Assembly (NCBI RefSeq): GCF_901709675.1
Contig: NC_051103.1
Span: 7,983,501 to 8,047,500 of the forward strand
Origin: Syngnathus acus
Lineage: Eukaryota > Chordata > Actinopteri > Syngnathiformes > Syngnathidae
DNA: 64,000 nucleotides
Reading direction: 5' to 3'
The notes below the pieces were generated by a model. The model was not told the DNA's origin and searched no databases. It worked only from the letters and a program-made list of their open reading frames with translations. Position 1 is the stretch's first letter; each line of letters opens with the position of its first letter. Of this stretch, positions 53,117-63,357 are shown piece after piece. Both the position numbers and the translations under genes were made by a program.

Positions 53117-56100
53117 TCAGTCCACATACATAGGAGAGATGGGAGAGGTGGGGATCTGATCCAGGATCCGGCACACGTAACTGGCCACATCTACAAAGCG
53201 CTCTTCGTACATGAGAATGAACGGATGTTTCTGGGGGAGACAAACACACACAACAGAACTCTGATGTTATTTCAAAATCATAACAGTACAACATAAAAAA
53301 AAATAAAAAAAATAGGATTTATATGTGACTTTGACTAATATCGCATAATTCTACCAAACAAGTGTGGTGTAAATAAAAATTAAAAAAGTGAGTAAGTAGG
53401 GTTGCCAACTGGAAATATAAGCACACGTCCTGAACTGAGTTGTAAAGGCTCGCACTTTGTCACATAATACCGAGAGAGCCAAAAATAGTCTGGAAAATGT
53501 TGATGGAATTAACGAGCGACAGTGCATAACGCCTTACAGCATAGGTGTCAAACTCAAGGCCCGGGAGCCAAATACGGCCCGCCATGTCATTTTATGTAGC
53601 CCGCTAAGACAAATTGTGCATCGAATTCATGTGTCGATACTAAAATTGCAAATTCTCTTCACTTTAAAAAAAGGAAACATATTGCTAGCAATTTCCATTC
53701 ATCTTTTTAAAACATTTGAACAGTTTTGACTGATTTGGAAACTAGTTATTCATCAGTTTGTGTACAAAAATTGAGTTTGACACCCGTGCATGACAGTAAC
53801 GTTCCTAGAGCACTCCCCTCCTCATGACAATACAGAATCCGCTCATCTTATTGGTCCAAGTACTGCCGCTCGCCCAACCGGGTCGCAGAACAATACAATG
53901 CAGCATGAATGACAATGACGTACCTTGGAGCAGCAATGCGAACAGCAGCAGTCGTAGGCTTCTCCGAAAAAAAAAAAAGAAGCAGTCACGGTTGCAAAAA
54001 TACCGAGGACTGGGAAGCAGAAAACACACAGCTCCAAAAAGTGTGAGGAAAATATCCATTGCGATGTCTGCTGGCGCGCTTTTTTTCATAGCCCATAGGC
54101 AACACCAGAAAATGTAAATGATTTTTTTAACCCTCTGATCAAGGTTAATATGGGATTGTGCAATGAATGTCAGCATTGTATGGTATTGCTGAATTGATGA
54201 AAACAATTGTACAGTTTTAAGATAAGCAGGAAAGGTTTCTGTTTTTTATTTTGATAAGTTTCAGTGTTAAGGTTTTGATGGAGAAAGGGAGCAACGTTGT
54301 AAAGTTTGTTTAATATCTGTTTCACTCACAAGGAAAAAAAAATAAAAAAAAATAACACTAAGAAAGGTGAAGGCAATCAGGTCGGAGAGTTGGCAACCCT
54401 ATCACTAAGTCAAAAGTCAGATGACAACAAGAACGCAAACAAAAGCATCTTTTATGTGGACTGCACTTCATCATGGATTCTGAAAAACTTTTCTAACTGT
54501 GACCTTGCACTTTAAACATGAGTGAGGAGGGTAGGAATGAATAAATAAATTGGCCGCTACCCCTTTTGCTTCAACAAATACACTGACCATGAATGAGATG
54601 ATGCACAGTTTGTTTTTTTCTTTAAAATTGCAATTTTCCATTTCTATGGTGTTGTTTACAATTCATGTGTCTGCTGTAGAAATGTAGCCATGACATTTTA
54701 GACAAAAGGAGACACTTACCAGCAACTCCCTGTACTTTGGCCTTTTCGATTCATCCTTTGTAAGGCTGGGGAGAAGATACAAGTGTCATTTTACAATCCA
54801 CAAAAGATGATGTCATACACAGGGACCGTTAACATTTTCAATTTAATGTTGACTGACCTCACTGTTCAAATGAATTTGGCAGTGTGGTCATATTTGAATA
54901 CCATGACAGAACAGAGAACATTTTCGCAGTGGAGGCCTGTCAAAAGCTAACGATTGATCAAATAGAACTCATGATTCCGTTTGTCTAACTGTGGCCTTTA
55001 AGGACTTTTAGAAGAATTGGAAGGAGAATGCCAAAAAGCGGCATGTTACACAGTTGTTTCATTTGATACCCTAATTTGTTGTTTGAGTGTTCAAGCTAAA
55101 ACAATTTAAGTATTACTCTAGCGCCATCTGGCGGCGGCACATTGAAGAAACCTGAAAGTATGATCCATTACACTTACCATAAGTTAACAAAATTGATGAA
55201 CTTGGGGGAGAACTGCCTCTCCTCAGAATTACTGAGCTGCGGAGGCTCTCCTTTCACCACTTGGGTCAGCTGATCAAAAACGCTGTTCCACTTGGGGTAC
55301 GGAAACCTTCCAGTGGCCAGCTCATACTTGAAGCAATCAAAAGGCCTATCAATCCACTGGGAAATAAAAGGCACTATATGTTGGGAGATGGATTTCTTAC
55401 CAAGGTGATTCCCAAGCTCCACACATCAGAACGGACGTCGTAACCTTGTCTCGAGGCACTGGGGTCTATTCTTTCAGGCTGAAAAACACACAATGAAGTT
55501 GGTATTTGGGATGAGGACAAGGGTGTAAACATGTATTTATTTCTCTGGACTGACTGCCATGTAAGGCCTGCAGCCAGCATCTCTGGTCTTGGCTATGGAG
55601 TCCACGAGCTGGCCGCTGATGCCGAAATCACACAGCTTGATGTTACCCTTTCGGTCCATAAGAATGTTGGAAGGTTTGATGTCTGGAATGGGGAGATGAA
55701 TAGAAAATGATCGCTTGTACCAATAATTCATTTCATCAAATCCCAGCACAATATGACAAACAAGAATAATTCTCAATGCAGCATGGCCTCACCTCTGTGA
55801 ATTATTTTCAAGTTTTCCTTTAAGTGGTTCAGTGCTTTCACCGTCTGTTAAAAAGGCACATAAACACTTCTAATTCTGATCATATATACGTGGGGGGGAA
55901 AAAAAAAAGTGAATAGCTTTACTCACCGCTAAAGTTATTTTGCCTAATATTTCCTCTGGAATGACATCATCGAATGCACAATATACATATTTATAAAATT
56001 TGTCTAATGAGGTAGACATAAGCTCCATACAAATCCAACAGTCTCCCTGAAACACAAATAAATGGATAAATAATACTATCATATGATGATTCATTGAGTG

Positions 56101-59100
56101 TTTGTTGTCATACCTCCCTGAAGAGAGCCCCGTAGAATTGAACAATGTATGGACAGTCGCTACTCCTCATCACCACGTCGAGATCCATCAACAGCTGTTT
56201 CTGCTCCTTTTCATCAACAGTGGAACGAATCCTCTGAGGGCAAAAATACATTTTGGAATCATTGATGATCGGTGCTCAATTAGTAAGAGATACAATCGGC
56301 GACTAAGCGGTTAGATGTCAGACAGTATCGTTAGCTCCTATTGATGAAGTCACCTTGACTGCCATGATCTGGCCCGTGGGTTTGTGGACCATCTTATTGA
56401 CGGAGCCGTAGGCGCCGCGGCCGATCTCCCCGAGGTCTCTCAGATCCTCTGCCGTGAAGTCGCAGTGCTGCTCAGGAGAAATCTTAAGCTTCCCTGATGA
56501 TTCAATGCTGTGTGTTCTCAGCCGCTCTCTGGACGATCATGATGGAGGAAATTACAAGATAGGCCCAGGAAGTAACAAAAGCATGAAACCATAAGAGAAC
56601 ATTATTATTTGAAATGTTCATTCTAAAACAGCCTTGAATCACCAGGATTCCTCTCTCGCCATGACAACGGGCAAAATAATGGCTGAAAATATTGCCTACT
56701 CACATGTGGGTGCTTTGGAACGCAGGGGGTGTCGGATTGAGCGGGGGGCGGGACGCTGGCTTCACCGGAGGGCTGGCGAAATTTAGCTTCAGCGCCTTAC
56801 GTTTACCTGGCAATACAACAAGAAAAAACAGACCAGTCCATCGTGCCACAACATGCACATTTCACGTGATGCACTGCAAAACATGGCGTTAAGTATGACT
56901 GCTTAACAGTGATGGGAGAATGAGGCGTCAAAACGATTCATCAAACAGTTGCTGTGTAATTTGGACCCTATGAGGATTGGTGAAATGATCAATAAACTCA
57001 TTCAAACGTGAAGATGTGCTGAGGCAACTTATTGCTCATGGGAAATTGTGTATCCCAGGATGCCACCAGTTGAGAAGCCCCCGCCCGGTCCAGAACAAAT
57101 AATTGCACCATCTCTGCATTCCAGTGTTAACATCCTCTTTGTCATGCCCAGTTCAAAATAAGTGCAAAATGATCAAACACTAACGCCAACATAGACGTAG
57201 ATAGCTTCCTCGGTCAAAGTTGAGTTAAGCAGTGGAGAGTGGACAGACTCCCAATCTACCAGAGCACCACACAGGCTCCCTCAATAGTATACAGTGGCTT
57301 CCTTTCACCCATTTCAAAACATCAAATGAAGAGCTCCCCATGATGCTGAATGACACGCATTAGGAAAACCACCTTAGACTACTGAGGTATACGTGTACCC
57401 AAAAAGAGATTAGAGCGGCGTGATTAGCGTGCAACTTATTTGCTTACTTTGGGAAACTCCAGAGAAGCTTATCTGAAATCCTGAAGTAAGAATAAAAGAA
57501 CACACACTTACTTTGGATTACGATTGCATCATTATTAGAAAGTCTGCTGAGAAAGTCTGCTGATTATAATGTGCTGGAGAAACCACAACTGAGTGTTCCC
57601 TGTGACCGCTTGTGAACTAAAATATAGTTCATGAACCAAAGCAAGATTTAGTTCAAAAAGTTTATTCGGAGATTTGTGTCATTCGTCAATCAAGGTTTGA
57701 CTGTATCAATTCATTCAAGTGACAAATAATAAGAAAGCATAACAGAATGGGATGGGTCGGGAAGTATTGATCTTATTTGCCAATACAAGAACCAAAGTGT
57801 AAAAAAGAGATCATGTCCAACAGCAGACTAAAGAATTGTAAGGTAAATGTGAATACCTGTTTCATTTTGACATCTCCAGCAGCTGTTGGTTTCTGTAGGG
57901 TTTAAATCAGAGATTTGATACTACACACGGGCCACAGACTAAGATCATGCAAATACACGTTTGAGAGGAGAGTGACGTCACAATTTTCATGTAAGGGGCT
58001 GGGGTCAAATCATGGAATGGATATGCCATTCATCCGCTAGCATTAACACTGATGTTGTCTAATGCGCCATCATACTCTTGTCCAGAAGAATTAGTCATTA
58101 ATTATACAAGTGTGTCAGCAGGTTGACACATTTGTCATTCCAACCCAATACGTTCGGAACTTGCAGCTGGGAGTTTTATCACATGGGAGATGACCCTTAT
58201 CCTATAAATATACTTTATTAACATTTAAGAATAGAGAACACAGCCAAGAATGTTTGAATCTGGTTTACAAATGATAATGCTGCAGAAAACATTATTTGAT
58301 CTAAACGTGTACCGTGTTGGATAATGCAATTGGCTCAGCCACCAACATTTGATGACAGAAATCAAGTGGTGACATGTTTTATTCTTTGAGTTGAAAGGAT
58401 ATAGAGAGAACAGAACAGTAGCCTAGCTGAGGAGAAATACTTTCAATTCGGGCCTGGCTTGCTCATTGCTAGTATCAGCAGAACGGCAGCATTAGCAGTG
58501 ACGTTGCTTCTATATTTACTTAAGAAATGTGTTGCACGTTTTTATAACTGCTAGTTTTTATAGTAATGCGGATCGTGTCGCATTACTTTTGCAAGTCTCC
58601 ACGATGCCAAACAGGCCCGACGATGCAGTAGCAGCAGCTAAAGTAGGCTACTGCATCATTGCTAACATATTAGCTTTAAGTTGGTTGTTGGGCTGTTTGA
58701 AGCTAGCTAAATCAAGCTAGGGCGTTAGCGGAAACACTTCAACATAAACTTGTCTTGTTTTACCTTATTTGTTATTCCTTGCGTTATTAATTATAACTAC
58801 GCGACAAATTGTTCATGATACGTTTGGCATTTATAATCTTAAAATGTTGACTCTTGTTCTATTACCTTATTTGTATGTTAAAACAATTAATTTAGGATAC
58901 AAGAGAACATATTTTATTTTGAAAAATCAGACTAGACAGTGCGATGAAAATGAATTTGATTTGGCAACAGTTCCTACTTCTGGGAGCTAATGCTACATTT
59001 CCTTACAGCTCGCGCTCGACAACAAGATGATATATGTTTGTTGCGTACCTTGCATATTGCTACTCGGTGTCTGCTGGTGGAATTGATGCGACGCGGATCC

Positions 59101-59160
59101 TACAATGCTGAAGCTGTTGCTGGAGCTCGAGGAGTTGCTGTCAGGACTGGGAGTCGCCAT
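53117..59160 (-). CDS. map2k4: MAP kinase kinase 4 (MKK4/SEK1)
   Basis: Coding exons in transcript order: 59160-59049, 56806-56704, 56528-56354, 56233-56114, 56046-55927, 55844-55793, 55682-55555, 55478-55401, 55326-55178, 54765-54720, 53230-53117. Phases sum to 398 aa (human 399). MKK4 is a cytoplasmic dual-specificity kinase that phosphorylates JNK and p38 in stress signalling. Visible features: MAPK docking site KRKALKLNF (39-47); glycine loop GRGAYGSV; catalytic Lys130 in IMAVK; HRD split across an intron at 226-228; DFG 246-248; activation-loop Ser256 and Thr260 in SIAKT; APE split across an intron; C-terminal docking region before SPMYVD. The start [13 protein letters not shown] aligns with the mammalian N-terminus; an in-frame upstream ATG (59,319) is probably leader. 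A cassette exon lies in intron 1. The exon 7 donor is GTCAGT, weaker than the others. Confidence 0.98.
53397..54401. mobile_element. 1-kb TIR DNA transposon in map2k4 intron 10
   Basis: Perfect 14-bp inverted termini TAGGGTTGCCAACT (53,397-53,410) and AGTTGGCAACCCTA (54,388-54,401) bound a 1,005-bp unit. The flanks TGAGTAAG and TCACTAAG agree at 6 of 8 positions, suggesting a decayed 8-bp target duplication. No transposase domain is recognisable inside, so it is probably non-autonomous. It contains a second element (53,540-53,788). Confidence 0.75.
53540..53788 (-). mobile_element. hAT-like MITE nested in the larger transposon
   Basis: Termini CATAGGTGTCAAAC and GTTTGACACCCGTG form an imperfect inverted repeat of the 18,032 family. 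Flanks CCTTACAG and CATGACAG agree at 6 of 8 positions. The GC-rich GGCCCGCC end is at the left, so the copy is inverted relative to the one at 18,032. Confidence 0.8.
55118..55138 (-). promoter_or_regulatory. CTCF-like motif, minus orientation
   Basis: On the minus strand the core reads CCGCCAGATGGCGCT, which departs from the vertebrate CTCF core CCASYAGRKGGCRSY at one position. It lies in map2k4 intron 9, about 40 bp beyond the exon 9 donor. Occupancy is not shown by sequence. Confidence 0.45.
56907..56945 (+). repeat. MITE terminus (CAGTGATGGG family)
   Basis: CAGTGATGGGAGAATGAGGC followed by a TTCATCAAAC word is a diverged relative of the fragments at 19,983 and 45,791. It sits in map2k4 intron 1. 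The right end is unclear. Confidence 0.45.
57448..57480 (-). CDS. map2k4: map2k4 33-bp cassette exon
   Basis: In map2k4 intron 1, minus strand, a CTTACTTCAG acceptor is followed by exactly 33 nt and a GTAAGC donor. Entered in phase 1 and left in phase 1, it inserts 11 residues after Gln37-Gly38, giving [12 protein letters not shown] then KRKALKLNF. The pattern GFQI.F.....QSK matches, as I remember it, the 11-residue insertion of the longer mammalian MAP2K4 isoform. It lies directly beside the MAPK docking site, so inclusion may tune substrate docking. Confidence 0.8.
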
Positions 59161-59400
59161 TGTTGTGTTGGGTTCCGGCGGCCGGTGGGCAGCAGCGCTC
59201 GGGCTGCAATGCAGATAGTGAAAGTTGGCCCTCTCGCTGCCTCCAGTCCAGACGGGACACTGCGCAACTTGAACGCAGCACATGCGATATGGCCACGTCT
59301 TTGCTGGTGCTGCCTTCACGAACTGTCGGACAAACCTTAGCTTATTGCCTACTCGTCCACAATCGTTCCGAATAAGAAATGCTTTTTAATTACTATATTA
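59161..59400 (-). promoter_or_regulatory. map2k4: map2k4 5'UTR and proximal promoter
   Basis: Sequence just upstream of the map2k4 start codon is GC-richer than its surroundings, with no TATA box, as expected for a broadly expressed kinase gene. The reading frame stays open through this leader back to an ATG at 59,319, but the extra residues do not resemble the family N-terminus. Confidence 0.5.
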
Positions 59401-60092
59401 GATCACCTTAGATAGCAACGGTATAGCACGATAAATCATAGGAGATCCATCTTTTGCCGTTCAAAAAAGAAATGTATTGACCAATAGGTGTTGCTAATAT
59501 TACGCATCGCCTATGTAGCCATGGTAACCAATTGATCATTGAGGAAAAGGTGGAATTAAAGAAATCTCTCCTACAAAAATTGTTCTTCCACCTTTTTTTA
59601 ATGTGCTTACAATATATTTCAGATTTAATACAGGCTGCACCAAATATTGAGATGTTGCTGAAAGCGCTAAACAAAAGTCAATATACCTGTCAAATATTTT
59701 ACATTTTTATTTGTTTCTTTGTCCTTAAGCAAGCCTTTTCTTCAAATATTTTTTTACAACTTGTCACCAATGCATTTACATAAATGTATCTAGAAAACGG
59801 CCCGACTTGACAAAAAAAATCTAAATGTTATACAATAGATTCAAAATTTAAAAAAATCTTGCCAGTGTAAAGGAAAAGACTATGAATTCATAAACATGCC
59901 TTCCTGAAGACATCACATTGTTTTCCCTCATAAAATATTTGTTTGACAATATGCTAAAATCCATTAGATTGTAGTCAGTTCAGTGCAAAATAATTCATGT
60001 GCAAAGTTTTCTTACAGACTCATTTTTCTCTAAATCAAACCTTTAATGGCCTACACAATGAAGACAGTTTGCAATCTTTGGTTGTCAATGCC
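59401..60092 (-). other. adprm 3'UTR and map2k4 upstream spacer
   Basis: About 700 bp between tandem minus-strand genes. A minus-strand ATTAAA at 60,047-60,042 could end adprm 46 bp after its stop; AATAAA at 59,711-59,706 is an alternative. A CCAAT word (59,481-59,485) and an RFX X-box-like palindrome (59,515-59,528) lie on the map2k4 side. Confidence 0.5.
59515..59528. promoter_or_regulatory. RFX X-box-like palindrome
   Basis: GTAGCCATGGTAAC fits the RFX consensus GTNRCC-N2-RGYAAC at every position. It lies about 355 bp upstream of the map2k4 start codon with a CCAAT word about 30 bp away. The match is exact, but binding is inferred. Confidence 0.5.
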
Positions 60093-61327
60093 TCAAAGAC
60101 TGGTGTCAGGGAAAAGAATATCAATATCTGGAATCCTCCCAAAGCCCTTCAACACCATCCTGTCTTCATACACTGAGATGGTTCCAAAGGCGTTGCTGTC
60201 TGGTGGCGTCTCAATGACTCCCTCCAGCGTAAGGTGGTGAATTCCTGTACTTTGATCCAAGCAATAGCCACCTTCATGATCATGTCCTGCTATGAAACAC
60301 ACCACACTACTGTGAGATTGGATAGTGGATAGCAGCTCATCAAAGTTCCAGGCCAGGCACACGGGGGTGGTGGACAATGGATGGACTGGGAGGTGGCCTG
60401 AAGAAAAAAGGACCATCAATATTACATTTTTCTTACTCCGGGCTAGACTTTGGACATTCATTACCTTTCTGTCACTCATCTGACATTAAGGTAGTCAAAA
60501 AAATACCACTTACTGACAATGGTGACTTTCTCATGTTTCTTGTCAGTCAAAGCCAAAACAGAATCAAGCCAATCCAGCTGGGCCTTGCTGAAACCACCAT
60601 TAAACTTGGAGAACCTCTGCTCTAGGTCATCATATGAACCTGGGACAAAAATGAAACAAAAACACTCGAGTTTAATGAAGGAATATTATTCGGCTAGACA
60701 TTTTGCACAGTTAAGAGACTAACAACATTCAGGTGACATTTAAGCGGCAAGAGCCTGCAAGATGTTACCTGGAGGAGAATTGAGGTCCTCGTTGCTGTTG
60801 TGCTCTCTTATCCAATTGAAAGCAGTGTGGTACTGCAGACTGTCCTCATCTACACCAAGCAAGCTCACATCATAAGCGTCCAACACAACAAACGTGAACC
60901 CGGGGAAGGGACTGAAGCTGTAGGCGTAAATATCACCACCGAGGCTGCTATCTCCAAGGACGGAACTGTTCAGCTTGGAATGCAACAGCTCGCTTCGACT
61001 GAAGTTGTAGAACTCGTGATTGCCCCACACATGGTGAACGTCGATGGCACTGAGGCGGAACTCTTGCAAGACCTTCTCCAGTGCTCGGCTTGACGCGCCG
61101 TGACCCTTGTTAAAGCCGTCGATGATGTCTCCCAGTTGAATGATGAACTTTGGACGGACGGCCGAGTGAGCCCAGCTCTCCCTGGCTTTTCTGAGCAGCC
61201 CAAGACTACTTCGATAGTATCGAGTCCTTGTCTGGCTGAAATTCAGACCGTCGTCCATGTCGGCGTACTGAACGTCAGCGATCACGCCGAATGTAAACAA
61301 TGGCTCGCGTTGACAGCTGTCGTCCAT
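60093..61327 (-). CDS. adprm: Mn-dependent ADP-ribose/CDP-alcohol diphosphatase
   Basis: Exons in transcript order: 61327-60769, 60639-60514, 60397-60093, giving 329 aa (human about 342). The enzyme is a soluble calcineurin-like metallophosphoesterase that hydrolyses ADP-ribose, CDP-choline and related nucleotide diphosphates using Mn2+. Metal-site motifs are in order: ADVQYAD (17-23), GDIIDG (66-71), GNHE (102-105), the histidine of SHLPV (229-233, codon split by intron 2) and GHDH (266-269). [15 protein letters not shown] and [11 protein letters not shown] are further family signatures. I chose the Met at 61,327 because [15 protein letters not shown] aligns with the human start. The frame stays open to an upstream ATG at 61,399, which would add 24 residues. 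Confidence 0.97.
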
Positions 61328-61560
61328 CGCCGGTCTTTCCTTGGCTAACAATCGGGAGCAGGTAGGTGTGTTTATGGGAGCGTTACCGGTGTGCAGCATA
61401 CGTAATTCTGAAATATCAAAGCTAGTTCATCATTGCAGGGGTAGAGTATTTCCCTCACGTCAGTTCCGAAGATGACAATCCTGGAGCGTTGTCCATTTCC
61501 GTAGTGGTGTGCCCGTATTCATTTCCGGCTTATACCTTCAAAATAAAAGTGAAAATGGAG
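61328..61560 (-). promoter_or_regulatory. adprm: adprm 5' leader and promoter region
   Basis: TATA-less sequence with an ETS-type word (CCGGAAA on the minus strand, about 61,523-61,529) and a GACGTGAG word near 61,456-61,463. Both suit a housekeeping promoter. The transcription start is not determined. Confidence 0.4.
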
Positions 61561-61703
61561 AAAGTTACAATTAAGAAGTGGGTGAATAATAAGAAAACAA
61601 TGATTTGATATGACTTATTAACTTCTGTAAACGACCATATGGCTTTCTATAGATAACTTTTAACCAACTTCACACTTTTTTAAACACTTGTGTTGCTCTT
61701 AAT

Positions 61704-61720
61704 CGCCACCAGGGAGCGAC
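61704..61720 (+). promoter_or_regulatory. CTCF-like motif, plus orientation
   Basis: CGCCACCAGGGAGCGAC matches the CTCF core except at one strongly conserved G. Moderate match; binding not shown. Confidence 0.3.
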
Positions 61721-62421
61721 AAAATCATTATAATAGCAGCTGCTTCGTAAATAGTATGCATCCTATATCATGTGATCGTTTTTTGTTTTATATATATATT
61801 ATCATTATTATTATTACAAAGATTAAAATCCATATGGAAAAGAAATTCCTTCCATTCAAATAATCAAATGATTGTCTGCATTATTTTCACAAATGACTGT
61901 TGTAAATTTATAATCTCAAACAGATAATAGACTATGACCTGTGCTTAGCACCCCCTTATTTAGACAACTTGAACTCAACTTGACATTTACTCCTAAGCCA
62001 TGAGATTTGGCCATCTGTTACATTACAGACTACAATAAACTCTTGTTGCAATCAGTCTGGCTTTCAAAGACACACAAGGAAGTGCTGGTCCTAAACCATT
62101 TCAATCAATAGAAGCACATAAACAGTGCACTTAAAACAAGCTAATTTTAGTATCACACATTGTCCCCTTGAGAACACTCCCGAAGAATATCTACTAAATC
62201 GATGGAGCCCATACTTAAGATGGAAACAATGTAAGGCTGAAGGTTCATAGCCTGCTTGTTCATGATTTAACACCCTTCTTGTCAGTTTACAGTCATCTCA
62301 TTTTCTCCTGCATGACCCTGACAAGGGATTTTAAACTGACTGACAGTTTAAATACATCACATCAAAGACTATCATAATATAGGGGAGAGCGGGGCGAGTT
62401 GTCACATTCCAATTATATTCT

Positions 62422-62436
62422 TCACCAGAGGGCGCA
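62422..62436 (+). promoter_or_regulatory. CTCF-like motif, plus orientation
   Basis: The core CACCAGAGGGCGC matches all strongly conserved CTCF positions. It lies about 800 bp upstream of the myosin promoter. Confidence 0.45.
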
Positions 62437-63149
62437 TATTAAAGGTGGAATGTTTTTGTTACTTTGACCTTTTTATGGTCAGGGACCTTGTTCTGGCGGA
62501 GAAGAAAAATAGTACATTGTAAGCCAGTTAACCAATAGATTTCATCCAATATATCATTTCGTGATCATTTGAAATATGCGATGAAAATGGAGTGAAGGGA
62601 TTCATTTGTCAAGTTTGAGTGTTTGTCATCCAGTGCAAGTTGCATAAGTATATTTAATGGCTATTTCAATTGTTGTTTTTTCATTATAACCATTTTCTTA
62701 CCTTGATTTGATCATGTACGTGTGCCTAAAATTGGCAGCATACAAAATAGTATATTGACTTAACTGTGTGTCCTTCAAAGATGGAAGATTGAGAATAGTC
62801 CCTTGGTATTAGCATGTATTGACACATACTTTGGCCAGCATCAGCCCATGATGAGGCATTATTCGAAAGCTCTCTTGATTTAGCTTTCTGAGATTCACAT
62901 GTACGTCGTATGAGTGAAATCAAACAACTGCAGCTCTTGTGTGTTGTGCTTGTTGCCAAGGCGGAATCATCTTTGATGGAGCCTTAATTGTTTCGGGCTT
63001 TGTATCGCTTGTAGAGGTCGCCATCCTTTGACATTGTTTTTTTGGTTTTTTTCTTTCATCTTTAATCCCAGTAACTCCGTGCCTTGGGTTTATAACAAAA
63101 GCTCAGTGATATCCCCCATTAAATCACATGCCAAAGTAATCGCTCCTCT

Positions 63150-63222
63150 ACCCGCCACATGGCTTTGACCTAAATATAGGTGTCGGAGACCTTATAAAAG
63201 ACTTTAGCGCCAATGGCGTTGG
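63150..63222 (+). promoter_or_regulatory. Myosin heavy chain core promoter
   Basis: An E-box CACATG (63,156-63,161), a MEF2 consensus CTAAATATAG (63,170-63,179) and a TATA box TATAAAA (63,193-63,199) are closely spaced upstream of a short leader exon. TATA-to-start spacing predicts initiation near 63,222. This is the usual architecture of sarcomeric myosin promoters, with MyoD-family and MEF2 inputs. Confidence 0.75.
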
Positions 63223-63247
63223 CATTTTTCAGCTGAGACGTCTGCTG
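63223..63247 (+). other. Non-coding 5' exon of myosin gene
   Basis: A short leader exon ends at a strong GTAAGT donor (63,248-63,253). The next acceptor TACTTTTAG (ending 63,343) begins the exon carrying the start codon. The 5' end is estimated from the TATA box. A CAGCTG E-box lies inside it. Confidence 0.6.
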
Positions 63248-63357
63248 GTAAGTATGTTGGACCGTTTTGGGTTGTTGAGTGATGGAATGATTTGAGTCAT
63301 TCGGATAATAATTCATAATATTACGGTTGACTTGTACTTTTAGAGAAGAGTGCAAAA

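Larger units (their letters stand above)
61561..63149. other. Intergenic spacer, adprm to myosin
   Basis: Divergent intergenic DNA without a supportable gene. Two CTCF-like motifs lie in it. A GGGGAGAGCGGGGCGAG stretch near 62,382-62,398 resembles words I associate with fish DNA repeats, but I cannot confirm that. Confidence 0.5.

Noticed and set aside
53805-54206. 133-residue minus-strand frame inside the 1-kb transposon
   Set aside because: No transposase motif or family resemblance; it includes a poly-Phe run from poly-A and is probably chance.
57541-57569. Tandem GAAAGTCTGCTGA units in map2k4 intron 1 as another cassette exon
   Set aside because: With the nearby GTAAGT donor (57,512-57,507) the minus-strand reading hits a TAA stop in the phase required by exon 1.
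59161-59319. Upstream in-frame ATG as the true map2k4 start
   Set aside because: The extra 53 residues do not resemble any MKK4, whereas MATPSP at 59,160 aligns with the mammalian start; treated as leader.
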